From Pseudeuparius sepicola (taxonomy: Eukaryota > Arthropoda > Insecta > Coleoptera > Anthribidae), in contig OY987299.1 in the NCBI GenBank assembly GCA_963920635.1, forward strand, positions 27,482,901 to 27,546,900: DNA of 64,000 nt. The letters are read 5' to 3'. Below, piece after piece: positions 30,821 through 42,416 of the stretch (within the stretch, counting starts at the first letter, position 1; each line of letters begins with the position of its first letter). The notes under the pieces are model-generated. The model was not told where the DNA came from. It saw only the letters and a program-made list of their open reading frames with translations, and made no database searches. The translations under genes were made by a program, and so were the position numbers.

Positions 30821-31183
30821 TGAATTAATTCATAGATATTTGCACATGCGCAGACACAAATTTTAGAACTTTTTATGTATTCTTGTTTGGCCTTTGAGCG
30901 ACAATGTTGCCAAGTAATTTCTCTGTATCTCATGAAAGTTGTGAAGTATTCCCGATTTTCAGCCATATTTCTATGCAGATAGACCAGTGGTTATCGCAGA
31001 AATCAGTTCCTGCTATATGCTTTATTACTGAAGTTTTCCTAGTGAAACCAATTTATTAATATGGGAGAAAATATATTCCTGAAATCAAATTATTACAATA
31101 CTATAATCAATTGAAATTATATGAATATTAAAATGTCCTATCACTGATTTGGTTAATAACAATTGCTGACAATAATTATTATA

Positions 31184-31448
31184 TAGTAGCTGTACAGGTT
31201 TATAGTGGGTCTCTTTAGATCAGTAAAAAGAAAAACTACTTAATAATGTGTCGACGTTTCGTATAATATGTATACTTCTCAGGGCAACTTGTATTTTCAG
31301 TTGCTCTGAAGAAGTATACATATTATACGAAACGTCGGCAAATTATTAAGTAGTTTTTCTTTTTATTGATCTAAAGAGACCCACTAACCTAATACAGCTT
31401 TGTTCTCTGCAACAACTACATAATTAAGATCATTAATCTCAAACTTCT
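31184..31448. mobile_element. PLE-derived inverted insert with hammerhead motif, 13-bp TSD
   Basis: It is flanked by AATAATTATTATA (31171-31183 and 31449-31461), while the paralogous site at about 31846-31870 is empty. The insert is a head-to-head inverted repeat, with arms such as GATCAGTAAAAAGAAAAACTAC against GTAGTTTTTCTTTTTATTGATC. The plus-strand half carries a hammerhead fold at 31301-31341. Confidence 0.8.
31301..31341 (+). ncRNA. Candidate hammerhead ribozyme with minimal stem III
   Basis: Stem I is TTGCT/GGCAA (five pairs, one G-U). Core CTGAAGA is followed by stem II GTATA/TATAC, then GAAA. Stem III is the self-complementary ACGT, and the cleavage triplet ends in C (GTC). The mirrored minus-strand copy (31246-31290) has CTGAGAA in place of the core. 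Very short palindromic stem III is known for retroelement hammerheads that cleave as dimers. Confidence 0.55.
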
Positions 31449-32036
31449 AATAATTATTATAACTATAAATATTGAAAGTTATGTATAAGATATGCCATTT
31501 ATACAATAAATCCATGTAGATAAAACAATATATATAACAAAATATTGCCACCAATATATTCTCCTCTACCTATAAGAAAAATATGTATATAATCACCAGG
31601 GAAGCAATAAAACAACAATAATAATTATTTAAGGCATTCCGGCAGAATAAAAACCGGTTAAAGTTTTGTGTTGGTTATGTTATTTATTACAAGTAAAAAA
31701 ATTTTATACTTACTAATAATTTTAAAATTGTATACTAATATGGTAGAAATTATATTTATGAAATAAAATTATCAGAATCAAAAATTACTCATATCGATAT
31801 TTCGATAAATATCTGTATACCTATCACTGATTTGGTTAATAACAATCGCTGACAAGAATTAGGTATAACTATAAATAATTTTCAACCTTATGTATAAGAT
31901 ATGCAATTTATACAATAAATCCATGTAGATAAAACAATACTATGTATAACAACCTATATATAACCTAAAACGTATGACTGTTATTGTGAATTTTTAAAAA
32001 TTAATATTCTATCTACTGTTGCACTAATAATTGTTA

Positions 32037-32177
32037 CTAGTATAGCAAGATTCGCTTTTCGACTGCTTTTCGGCATATAGGGCACTCCACCATTTGGTCT
32101 CCACACATTTGGCATAATCCGTGACCACATAGGAATATCATGTTCTTCAGTCTGTCTAAACATACAGGGCACATAGT
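32037..32177 (-). CDS. mib1: mib1, terminal coding exon (third RING finger)
   Basis: It encodes [20 protein letters not shown], then a CQMC...CPIC RING half, and ends EKRILLY with a TAG stop at 32039-32037. The final RING of Mind bomb is the one usually required for E3 activity with the E2 enzyme, and its zinc ligands (CxxC, CGH, CxxC, CPIC) are all present. The acceptor is TTTGCAG at 32178 and the join to the previous exon is phase 0, giving IKEQ-TMCPVC as in other animals. The 3' UTR continues toward 31700. A competing open frame on the same strand is a shadow. Confidence 0.95.
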   Translation of the reverse strand, partial: TMCPVCLDRLKNMIFLCGHGLCQMCGDQMVECPICRKAVEKRILLY

Positions 32178-32373
32178 CTGCAAATAGATTAACAGTTAGT
32201 ACAGGATATATCTGTATAATGACCTTTCGGAGAAGGAAAATAACGAATCAGCATATAATTTTGATTTTTGCGAACAGTAATAAATGTGTCAAACATTTTG
32301 GGATTAACTAATTTAGTTTTAGTAGAATGTGCTTTTCCCCATCTCAATAGAAACAATATAAAGTATAGTAGGG

Positions 32374-33492
32374 TAGAGATACCCTTTTTAGCCACTTGAT
32401 TAAAAAACGCCGATTATTAAGTAATAAGAGTTGGCATAACTGCAGGTCCTAGTAACACGAAGTTCTGCCATTTCACACATTTGTCTGGTTATAAATGGCC
32501 ACCCAAAAGTGACTGGCAGTTTTTGTTATGTTTCTTAGCAAATCCGGTAAGAAAGTTACATTATTCAATGTAAAAATTCAGTAACATGTAATCGATTCTT
32601 AGTTTTTTTTATAATGTGCCAAGCTTAGACGATGTTTTCAGTTATGTTTTCTGATATTAAAACAATCATCCCTAACCTCAAAATTACAACAAAACCAAGA
32701 TGGCCATAAGTGGCAAACATTTTTTTTAATATGCTATTTATGGCCATGTTATGACCTCAGGGAAATAATCCTTGGTTATTTCTCTGAGGTTATGACCATA
32801 ACTGGAATTGTATCTAGCCCCATTATATGGTCACTACTTATATACGTTTAAAAATAGGATATTGCATATGCCCCCCCCCCCAAAAAAAAAGAAAGCTGTT
32901 CGTTTTTAATACTCGCCCACCAAATTTAAAAAATGAACTAAAAGCCAATAAGGTGTCTTTTATATAATTATGTGGAACGTGACGTTTCTGTCATATATTT
33001 GTGACAGATATATTAGGCAAACTCCCAGACCCTAAACTTAAAAAACAAGGTAGAACTTTAACTTATGTTTTTTGAAGACCAGTTGATATTTTCGAAAAAT
33101 AATATCTTGACAATGTATGTACCTACCTAGGCACCTTAGTTTTATTTCATAGATTTATAGTTTTGTTCCAAATAAAAACAATCTAGGCACATTTTACTTT
33201 CTTTTTTTTTTCTAAAGTACAATACGCCATGTGGCCACAACTGACAAAAAAATGTGGCCATATTTGGGTAACAAGTGGTCATATAAATGGCAAAAATCGA
33301 CATTCAAGTATATTTTCTGTTGTATTTTTTTTGTCAATGAAAATGTTTTTTGTTAACTATATACCCCTTCATAGACAACTCAACTGGGAACAAATATATG
33401 AAGCCATAAATAATTTAAATTTAAGTATTTACTATTTTTTATGCTGGTTGAAGTGTGGAAAATCCTTAATGTGGCCAAAAAGGGTATCTCTA
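32374..33492. mobile_element. TIR element in mib1 last intron (TAGAGATACCCTTTTT ends)
   Basis: Ends TAGAGATACCCTTTTT (32374) and AAAAAGGGTATCTCTA (33492) are followed by GCCAC/GTGGC. GGCCA and TGGCCAT words recur inside, for example near 32703, 32743, 33230 and 33257. There is no transposase. The 89-aa frame at 33229-33498 is not called a gene. Confidence 0.7.
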
Positions 33493-33562
33493 CTCTAAAC
33501 TCAACAATTTTAAGAGGTTTTTTAAGTTAGTTCAAAATGTGACCAAGGATGTTGTAGTAGTG

Positions 33563-34419
33563 GACCGGGAGATAGTGACAGATTTTTGGACGTGATTTTA
33601 CTCACTATGCCTTTCATAGGGCATTATGTTGCGTATATTCTCACAATAATAAGGTATGAATCAGAGAGTCAGCCTGGGTGCTTCATATGGAAAAATGAAT
33701 TTTCATTTATTCGAAAAATATGAGTTTTGATATGATTTTAGTCAGGCTGCCATGTGTTTTATAATGAAGTTCCAAATAGAAAATTCCTCGGAAAACCATA
33801 GGCATACCGTTAGCGTGGGTCCAAAGGGCTATTATTGCCATGTGAACTTGTATTTTAATAATTAATTTTTCCATGTTTCTGAACAGGCTGCCAATGAGAA
33901 GTATGCAAGTTCTTGTTATGAAACTGCCGAAGATGGCATACCGTTTGCGCGTGTCCAAGTACGCTTTACATCGAATAAATCGTTTAAATTATTAAATAAC
34001 ATTCAATTTAAACAGTACTTGGACATGCGCAAAAGGTATGCCATCCTTTTTTCAGCATTTTCATAACAAGCACTTGCATACTTCTCATTGGCAGCCTGTT
34101 CAGAAACGTGGAAAAATTAATTATTAAAATACAACTTCACGTGGCAATAATAGCCCTTTGAACCCACGCTAATGGTATGCCTATGGTTTTCCGAGGAATT
34201 TTCTATTATGAACTTCATTATAAAACACATGGCAGCCTGTATAAAATCATATCAAAACGCATATTTTTCGAATAATTGAAAACTCAGTTTTTCATATGAA
34301 GAACCCAGGATGACTCTCTAATTCATACCTTATTATTGTGAGAATATGTGCCACATAATGCCCTTTGCAAGGCATACTGAATAAAATCACGTCCAAAAAT
34401 CTGTCACTATCTCCCGGTC
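33563..34419. mobile_element. Foldback family GACCGGGAGATAG, copy 1
   Basis: Long inverted arms (each about 400 bp) begin GACCGGGAGATAGTGACAGA at 33563 and mirror at 34419. It closely matches 46688-47547, with a solo end at 37011-37033. It lies in the last intron of mib1. Non-coding. Confidence 0.82.
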
Positions 34420-34496
34420 TATAGGAAAAACCCATAATTGTCAGATTTATTTCTTGAATATACAGGCTTAAACTAAAAAAAAACTGAAACCATTAC

Positions 34497-34838
34497 CTGC
34501 TCCTTGATATCCTGCAGCTGCTGTTGCAGTTTGCGGATGTCGCTGGCGCTCCTATCTCTGCCACCGTTGTTCATAATCAAGGGCACTGTGGGGATTAGTG
34601 GTGGCATGTCCATGGCCGCAGCTGGTACCACATCTTCAGGATCGGGCCGCGCCTCGGTGCTGGGTATCGCGGCAATGGTGGTCCCTAGCGCCGACAGTGG
34701 CACGGCGGCTTCGATCTGTGCACGGCACATTACGCACTTCTTCATTATCTGCGCGCAACTCGAGCAGGCGCACACATGCCCACAAGGCTTGAACATCATA
34801 GATGATTTCTTGTCGGAACAGACGAGGCACTCTTCAAT
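34497..34838 (-). CDS. mib1: mib1, penultimate exon (second RING finger and linker)
   Basis: It begins IEECLVCSDKKSSMMFKPCG and continues HVCACSSCAQIMKKCVMC, the second RING of Mind bomb. An alanine/proline-rich linker follows, then the conserved helix SDIRKLQQQLQDIKEQ. Donor GTAATG is at 34496 and the acceptor CGCAG is just upstream of 34838; both joins are phase 0 and the exon is 114 codons. The linker (about 60 residues, PSTEARPDPEDVVPAAAMDM) is poorly conserved and GC-rich, in contrast to the intron. The protein ubiquitinates Delta/Serrate ligands to drive their endocytosis in Notch signalling. Confidence 0.96.
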
Positions 34839-34966
34839 CTGCGAATGAATAAAATATAAATTAAGGTTTTCCTTTGTGTGGCCATCCTTTATTGTCATTA
34901 ACATTGCCAAAAAAAAACTTATAAGGCATATAATCACATATACATATTTTTATTGATTGCACATTG

Positions 34967-35448
34967 TACAGGGTGTCCAGATTTGGTTGTAAATGCGGGG
35001 TATCTCGGTTATTTTTAGAGATAGGGAGTTGCGGTTTTCGCGAGCCGTTGCCACTTTTTTGCGAAACGAAAGATACCGTAAACAGATTTTTCATAGCCAC
35101 CTTCGTTTTTAATAAACGGGGTGAAATTGAAAATTTGCGCTTTTGGGGCATACTTCGTATCTTGGGAACGGTTAATGATATTGAAATGGCAAAAACCGTT
35201 ATCTTATAGACATTTTCACGTAGAATTCAGTGCCGTATTCAGTTTTTTACTAAAATTGTTAGTGTTCGATATATGGACCAAACTTAGTTTTTTTTAATAG
35301 AACACCCTGTATATTTTCTAATAGTTATATTCAGATTGTCGTAAGCTTTATACAAAAATATATAACACTATGTAGTTATTATCTACATTATAGGCTCTAA
35401 AAATAACCGAGCTACCCCGCATTTACAACCAAATCTGGACACCCTGTA
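34967..35448. mobile_element. TACAGGGTGTCC MITE
   Basis: Terminal repeats of roughly 50-60 bp start TACAGGGTGTCCAGATTTGG on the left and mirror at the right end (35448). TA flanks fit Tc1/mariner-type insertion. It lies in the 10.3-kb mib1 intron. Confidence 0.8.
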
Positions 35449-35913
35449 CAGAGGAAATCACCTAAGAATTCACCACCTTTATTTTGTCATTTTTCGCCCT
35501 AGCAAAAAATGGTAAATACAAAACTTATAGCACATTTTTGTTAGCATTTCAGCGCACTTTTTAGAAAAACAATCGCATTTTCAAGATATTATAACTTCAA
35601 TATATCTTTTTCTAAAAAGATCCTGAATATTTTCAGATTTTTGGAATCTGAATGATCTAACGATTCCAGCACTATATGTATGTCTCCGGATGGGGTCTGC
35701 AAGAGTTGGAATGGCCGAAATGTTGAACTTTATGCAAAAAAAGTCACAATAAAGTAGTCTATGATTTTATTTACAATTGGAATTTACTATTTTTGCCATC
35801 GTTGTTGTTTATTGTCAGTCTTATTAGGTGAATTTTGTGCAATTTTATTTGTTCATTATGAAGTTTTTCATTAACATTATAGTCAAATAATCATAAATAA
35901 ACGTAATTAAATC
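35449..35913. other. mib1 intron, nothing recognised
   Basis: No repeat arm or exon was found. Confidence 0.4.
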
Positions 35914-36169
35914 TACAGTGCCCGCCAAAAAGTTGGAACCATAAATATGGGAATTTTTTTTATTTTGAAATGAATGAAACTACTCTGGGGCAATCATCTG
36001 TTTCTAAAAAGATTCGAAATGAGACCATTAAACGTCGTGACGTCATTTAATATACCTGTCAAAAACGACATTCAATTAAATAAATTAAATGGGTTTCGGC
36101 TGCGTGCACGTAAATGTGAATAACGAAGAAGAGGTGTATTTTCGTGCAAATTATATTTGTAAAATTAGC

Positions 36170-36212
36170 ATGGTAAAGCGCTTTCGGCTACATAACCATC
36201 ATCAGTACCACA
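36170..36212 (-). ncRNA. Candidate hammerhead ribozyme
   Basis: Read on the minus strand: TGGTA, CTGATGA, stem II around GGTTATGTAGCC, GAAA, palindromic AGCGCT, then T and TACCA. It has the same architecture as 36371-36416, with one C-to-T change in stem II that leaves a G-U pair. Confidence 0.62.
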
Positions 36213-36370
36213 TGTCAGGTGTGTACAGAAAATTGGAGCAACTGAGTTCAATACAGGTATAAAAAGACGATGGAAATCCCATGTCACACATTAAAATGTT
36301 AAATTAACATCACAGCCATAAGCTTAACACATGTTATATAAATTATTTTAAACAAAATTCATCGTGGTGT

Positions 36371-36416
36371 GTGTGGTACTGATGATGGCTATGTAGCCGA
36401 AAGCGCTTTACCATGC
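36371..36416 (+). ncRNA. Candidate hammerhead ribozyme, all core residues present
   Basis: Stem I GTGTGGTA pairs with TACCATGC (eight pairs with two wobbles). Core CTGATGA (36379-36385) is followed by stem II GGCT-ATGT-AGCC, GAAA (36399-36402), stem III AGC/GCT without a loop, and H17 = T at 36408. Every invariant hammerhead nucleotide is in place. The loopless stem III would work as a dimer, as in Penelope-like retroelements. Confidence 0.68.
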
Positions 36417-36779
36417 TAATTTTACAAATACAATTTGCACGAAAATACATCTCTTCTTCGTAATTAAATAAATGGCCAAAATACGCTTTATTTGTAATTT
36501 TACCGAAAAAAAATATTTGAAAAACTTGCTTGGAATTTTATTTTACATCTATGTGCAAATTTTCAGACAAAAATTCTGGCAATGATAAATTTTTGATTTT
36601 TTGAAAAAATATAAAAACTAATAAATTTCATTTTTTGTGTGTGCCATATTTGACTTTAGAATTGATTGCCTATCATCCAAACGTGATATTTTTTAGTTAT
36701 GGACCCTTTTTGGGTCCTAATCGGCTAGTTTTAAGAAAAACTCAACTAACATGGTTCCAACTTTTTGGCGGGCACTGTA

Positions 36780-37629
36780 TATAAAAATACATTTCTTACC
36801 AACAAGCAAAAACCCAAGTAAAGGGTGATTGAAGGGTAAGCTGGAGCAAATTGAGTTCAATAAAAAGTGCTTCATTTGGGCTGATTTATACTCGGAAAAT
36901 TCTTTATATGCGAAGTAAGAAAAGTGGTAAAAGGAACGCGGCAATGGTTTTAAATTGTTATGTACCTATCTGTTATACAGAAATGAATTATAATAGTAAC
37001 ACAATAATAGACCGGCAGATAGTGACAGATTTAGGTGCCCCATTTTCGCATACAAGCCTCGAAGAGGGTTAAAATGTTATGTAGAATGAAGAGCAATTTA
37101 CGAGTGGCCCCTGGGCATGGCATAACATATGGAAAATTCGATTTTCCTAAGTATAACAAAGTGTTTTTTTGTTTTCTAACTTTGAGTGATTATGAACATT
37201 ATCACTTTTTCTTGTATTCCTAAGTATATGTATAATATATAATATTATGTTAATTATGCATATGTTTTTTTATGTTTTTTCGGGCTAGTGACGATGTACA
37301 TTTTCATACTTTCGATGGTTTTGTGTGGAAAAATCGGTCAAAATCTCGATTTTTCCTTACAAGATTACACCATTATTTTAACCCTTTAGTATAAATACCT
37401 GCAACACTCAAGCCTTTGGTATTCCGAAGCCAGGTTCTATTAATTAGTCATTTAGTAAACACGGCTTGCGAGAAAATATGGGCAACAGACGTCTTTTATT
37501 TCTCTTAAGGAAAATCGAATTTTCCATATTATTTTTTAAGTATCCTGATTTTAATAATAATTTTATTAAAAAAATCGCTTTGATTAAAATCATGATTTTA
37601 ATTACGACTTTAAACGACTGATTTAAATC
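36780..37629. other. mib1 intron with repeat fragments
   Basis: It contains a solo GACCGGCAGATAGTGACAGA end at 37011 (the foldback family of 33563) and a fragment shared with 28388-28440 (37161-37215). No exon was found. Confidence 0.45.
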
Positions 37630-38180
37630 ATCAATCATCTCAACCCTGGGCAGAATGAAAATGATCAAAAATCGATCTATCGGCATCTGAATACGTAATT
37701 CCCTAGGGCGCTGATCAGGATGGGCGGGAGATAGCCTCCAGCCAGTCTGCAGCCGATCCGGAGATACAATAACTAAAAACCGAACTTCGAGTTTTCACTT
37801 TCGATTTGACTTTGAAGGGCATTTGCGCCGAAACGGTTAGAGCTACAACATCCTACCTTACGCCAATCGACGCAGCGGCTCGAGATGTATAAGTAAAGGT
37901 GAAATCAGACACCTGAAAAATTAACTGCGCGCGTAGCGAATATTCCTCCGAAATTTTCGGGGGTCAACCCCTTTGAAAACTGAAATTTAACCATTTCGCA
38001 AAAAAATAAAATTGGCCCAAATTAGGCTTATTCGACGCAGTTTGGCCCGTAGAAAAATCCGGTCGAAATTGAACTTCTAAATGCCCGGCCAGCGCACTTT
38101 TCTGAAAATCGCTTAAAAATACTAAAATGGCCACTTTTTAAACGAGCTCTGGACGACTCCAAAACCAGCCTATCCGACGA
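37630..38180. repeat. Dispersed repeat, copy 1
   Basis: It matches 45660-46240 in the same orientation with small indels. Shared stretches include TGATCAAAAATCGATCTATC and AAATCAGACACCTGAAAAAT. The unit is GC-richer than the intron. It is not obviously coding and has no clear TIRs. Confidence 0.75.
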
Positions 38181-38216
38181 AAATTATAATTATTATAATT
38201 ATTTGGTAATTATTTC

Positions 38217-38832
38217 ATGGCCTGCTATGATGTTTTAAAATAGCAAATTTTCAAGAAACGCCATTAGGGATTTTTTTACGACAAAATGTTCTTGAGAAAA
38301 ACTTGTTCAAAATGAAGAACTGGATGGATTCGCAAAATTTCAAAAGTCTAGGCCTACTTTGATTTTTATATTTATACTTCTCACTTTTTTCTTAGAAAGT
38401 GTCCTTTCTGGAGCTTTTTTGCCAAAATATCATTTTTTCATGATAATCAAGTTTCCTTAATAATATTTTGACGTGAAAGCTCCGGAAAGGACACATTTCT
38501 AAGAAAAAAATGGGAGAAAAAGGGAAAAAGCTAAAAATCAAAGTAGGCCTAGACTTTTGCAATTTTGCGAATCCACGCAGTTTTTCATTCTGAACAAGTT
38601 TTCTTAATAACATTTTGTCGTAAAAAAAAATCCGTAATACGCTTTCTTGAAAATTTGCTAGGTATTTTAAAAAAATCATAGCAGGCCATGACATAATTAC
38701 CTCATTTAAATATCACCACCCATGAGATACTCTCCCTTGGGACTACCAATAAAAAAATAGAGACCATTTGTTTCCCTTGCCCTTCATATATTTCTGAGGT
38801 GTCCAGTATGAAATTGGGACACACTGTATATG
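38217..38832. mobile_element. Foldback with ACACTGTA end, truncated copy
   Basis: The right end GGGACACACTGTA and adjacent 100 bp match 25800-25925. The palindromic interior centred near 38435 matches 24540-24850. The left terminal part is missing. It supplies the empty site for the CCCAG element at 24855. Confidence 0.75.
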
Positions 38833-38906
38833 AAAGCGGGATATAATAATATGATATGGTCTCCTTAATGATAGCTGTTAAATGGACTCCAACTTTTAAG
38901 CCTAAT

Positions 38907-38942
38907 AGCGTTGACTGAAGGTTTAAAAAGACCTCTCACGGA
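38907..38942. repeat. Solo end resembling the 7-bp-TSD MITE
   Basis: GCGTTGACTGAAGGTTTAAA followed by GACCTCTCACGG parallels the MITE end (CGTTGACTGACG...CTCACGG). No mirrored partner was found nearby. Confidence 0.5.
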
Positions 38943-40689
38943 TCCAGATAAAATGCCGAGCGCTTTTGGAGGCGAAGGACTATGGATATTCGAACTTTTT
39001 CTAATGATCGTAGTCATTCGCCTCCGCGCACCAGCTCCATCTACTGGTGTATAGCGGTATTATTATTTCTATTTAGCTCTCGTCCAGTACTACTGTTTAG
39101 CACCATCTATTTTCGATAATTACAATGACTCTAACAAAATCGATAATTAGTGGTAGGTTTCGTACTCGACAATTTCGTATTCCAAAAGGCTCGTTTGTGT
39201 TCGGGGCGGGGCAAACAAGTCTAAAAATAGACACGGGGGGAGAAGGGAGAAGGGGCCAGTGAAATAATTCTACGATTTGGCTTTTATAAAATTAGGAATA
39301 GATTCAGGGTTGGGCGTATTTCAGTTTGATATTTGACGATTTTAACGGATTGGCAGATTTTTAAAATTCTCTTTTTTAGGATATAGTGATCTACATTATG
39401 TTGCTTCAATTTCTTACGTTGATTTGAAAAACAAAACATATGTCCAAAATGAAAACTTTGAGAAAAGTGAAAAAACTGATTGCCTTCCCTCTATTAGGGA
39501 GTATTTTTTAATGTACCTAGGCGTTTTTCTGGAAAAATGTTGAATACAGAAAGAGGTTGTTATTTATTTTTATTTTTTTAGCTTAAGTAACTAATAAAAA
39601 TATATACTGTGTGTCCGGCGATTCAGTGCCCAAGGGGTGTAAACGATAAAAAAATTCTAATTGTAAGTTGACATTCTGTTTGGTGTTGCCCCAATAATTG
39701 GCCGAACCTCTATCAGCAAAGTCTAGAGAATACTAGACTTTGCTATCAGTACACAGTGTATACAGGGTGTATTTTTGTCGAAAAAAAACAAGGCCGGAGT
39801 AAACTGTACCCTCAATTTTAAAAGCTAGCTAGCTAGGACGTTAAAACGATATTATTGCTTATATCTGCCAAACTATGATACCACACCACTTAATCAGTGG
39901 CGGCTCGTAACTATTTAAACTTAAACAGGCGGGGCCAAATATCGGAAGACATTTAAAAATCAATGTGCCTAACTAAACCGGTGTAAAGTTAGTAGCCGAT
40001 TTTCTGGCAGCAAAAAATTTTCCTCGCCCTTATTTCCACAAATTTATTTTGATAAAAATAAAGTAGAAAGGGTAACTATTATTAAACCTTCTAAGCAGAT
40101 TAAACTGGAGAATGAAGAAAAATATTCATCAAAAAATAAACGTTGAAATTTTTGGCTCCTAGAAAATTGGCTGCTAAGTGCTAAGTTCAGTTTTAAGTAG
40201 ACACTTTTGTTGAATTTACGTGATCGCGTTTTTTATGTTCTGCCGTTTGATTTTTCTCTATAGTTAAATCAAGGTAACGGCCTGCCCTCTATAACTGTTT
40301 AATTTGCAGTTTTTGCTCAAATTACATTGACGAAAATGAATTTCTTAATAAAAAAAACTAACACTGTTTTATGAAATGCTACTTTTATTAGTGATATAAA
40401 CAAAAATAGTAAAAGTAGGTAAATAAGGATTTTTTAAACTGTTGACTATGTATGTACCTACATGTAGGAATTGAGATTTTTTAAGTAGGTATTGACTGAA
40501 CACGCCAGAAAGTAATTACCCATTTTCAGTCAGAATTACCTTTGAACATTTTTTGACAGAGAGGAATAAAATAAAATAGTTAAATGAGAAAACACATTTA
40601 TTAAAAAAACACCTAAATACCAAATCCAGAAATATTGTCAACATAAATAAATTATATAAGTAAGAACATTTACGCATATACAATTATTA
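38943..40689. other. mib1 intron, no gene recognised
   Basis: A small hairpin AGCAAAGTCTAGAGAATACTAGACTTTGCT lies near 39736-39765 between ACTGTGTGTCC (39608) and ACACAGTGTATAC-type ends. An old MITE of about 170 bp is likely there. The rest is featureless. Confidence 0.4.
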
Positions 40690-41507
40690 TACAGGGTGTC
40701 CAACTTTAAAACTGTACAAATCCGTAAAATCTTCATTTTGACCTTCCTGCTATTATTAAAATGCAAATCCAGGGCCGGCTACCATTTTTTATACCCCCAA
40801 TTTTCTCGAAAACCATTTAGCGATTTTTTTATTTAAAATCTGACCCCACAGCGTTAATCAGAACACCCCAAAACCCCTATATACCAAATTTGAATAAAAA
40901 ATATACAGGGAGTTCTATTCTGCAGGGTGTCAAATTTGAGCAAAATAGGAATTTTAAAGAAATACATTACTTTTGTGTTTATCAATATTTTTTCAATGAT
41001 TCTTCAGCACTCATGACCCATATAAAGTTTCATAAAAATTCAGCATTTTGAGATGGCACAGATAAGAATACTCTGTATATTTTGTATTGGACCTTTGCAC
41101 ACCAATACCTTGAGTGGTCCTATAGACCATTGAACTGTTTTGAGGGGATTCCATGGCAATCTTGACTTGGCAGATACCTTTAAAAGTCCTATTTTGCTCA
41201 ACTTTGACACCCTGCAGATTGGAACTCCCTGTATATTTTTTATTCAAATTTGGTGTAAAGGGGTTTTTGGGTGTTCTGATTAATGCTGTGGGGTCAGATT
41301 TTAAATAAAAAAATCGCTAAATGGTTTTCGTGAAAATCGAGGGTATAAAAAAATCGCAGCCGGCCCTGGATTTGCATTTTGAAAATGACGGGACGGTCAA
41401 AAGAAGAAGTTTTTGAAGGCCTTTTAAACAAAAAAAAAGTTTGGGCGATTGTCTCCGAAAATGAAGATTTTACGGATTTGTACAGTTTTAAAGTTGGACA
41501 CACTGTA
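40690..41507. mobile_element. TACAGGGTGTCC foldback, family shared with 56858
   Basis: Left TACAGGGTGTCCAACTTTAA and right TTAAAGTTGGACACACTGTA are mirrored. Arms include AAATCCAGGGCCGGC and ATACAGGGAGTTC. It is related to 56858-57654 through the same CCGGCC, AAAACCCCTATATACC and CAGGGTGTCAA segments. Confidence 0.78.
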
Positions 41508-42416
41508 TGTTATTTGTTTTGGCAATAATAATAGTCCCCCACTAGTCAATAGTTTCACAATGTGTAAAAAGAGTTTCAAGGCTAAAAAAAATTCGAAGTC
41601 TCGCCCGCAGCTCTAGGGTTTACTATAGATCCCAACGTACCCGTTGAAAATAAACACCATCTATGGAGCTGGAAATATAAAATTTTGTGTCTGTATTTTC
41701 TGCTCGTGTGTGGTTGATGTAATATACGATTTCTATTGAAGGGAAAAGGATGGAATGATACCCCTGTTTAATAAGTGTATTTGGGCGGGTCCTTTCCCCA
41801 AGTAAATTTCTGGTCGCGAAAGGGAGCAGTGAAAGGGGCAAATAATATTGCAATGAATCTCAAAAATCACAGTCCAAACTCGTTACCTTGGTTACCACCT
41901 TTATTGTTTAGCCTTCAAAAATCACAAATAAACTTGTCAGATTACTGTCACTGCCCAAGAATATTCTTTCAGCTCCAAAATTCGCACAAAATCGCTTTCT
42001 AACCTTTCACTTTCTCCAGGCCCAATTCCCAGGTCTTAATGTCAAGTAAAACCCTGTCAAAAGTCAAAATCAAGATATTGCCAGACTCGAAATGTCCCAT
42101 CTGTAATTCCCACCGAGCTATCCCAGTATACCCCAGAAAACAGTGTGCTGTTTTCTAGACTTTGCTTTCGAGTCAGCGACACCGACTGTGAATAATTGTT
42201 ACTTCCGCTAGCCGCAAGATGGCTCCGGCGAAAATGCCAGAAGATTTTCGATATCGATCCGTTTTAATTTCTGGTCCGGAATGTAGAGGGTGCCAGCGGG
42301 CTCCGGAGATGTTTTTAAATCGGCACGCTGTTCCATGGGCGTAGATTCTCTTTTTAAATCTTCACCCAACGCTAATAGCAATTTCATAAGAAATGTAATC
42401 TGTTTGTTCAAAGTTC
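41508..42416. other. mib1 intron, nothing firm
   Basis: No exon or clear repeat arm was found. Short similarity to 39260 (GGGCCAGTGAAATAAT against GGGAGCAGTGAAAGGGGC) is weak. Confidence 0.35.

Larger units (their letters stand above)
31045..31955. repeat. Direct duplication downstream of mib1
   Basis: About 31045-31535 (minus its insert) matches 31735-31955. Shared stretches include CACTGATTTGGTTAATAACA and ATACAATAAATCCATGTAGA. The first copy contains a 265-bp insertion that the second lacks, which gives an empty-site comparison. Confidence 0.75.
36086..36461. mobile_element. PLE-derived inverted insert with two hammerhead motifs, 12-bp TSD
   Basis: It is flanked by AATTAAATAAAT (36074-36085 and 36462-36473). 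The two ends are inverted copies of about 90-100 bp, sharing GCATGGTAAAGCGCTTTCGG. Each contains a complete hammerhead core. The middle (36220-36360) is unique and non-coding. It was inserted in the MITE 35914-36779. Confidence 0.8.
35914..36779. mobile_element. Tc1/mariner-type MITE (TACAGTGCCCGCC ends)
   Basis: Ends TACAGTGCCCGCCAAAAAGT at 35914 and its mirror at 36779 share about 27 bp, with TA at each end. It was interrupted by a PLE-derived insert (36086-36461). Confidence 0.85.

Noticed and set aside
34504..34848. Plus-strand frames over the mib1 RING exons (also 45100-45555, 50769-51083, 52924-53196)
   Set aside because: They are shadows of GC-rich mib1 exons; the minus-strand frames match Mind bomb and have proper splice sites.
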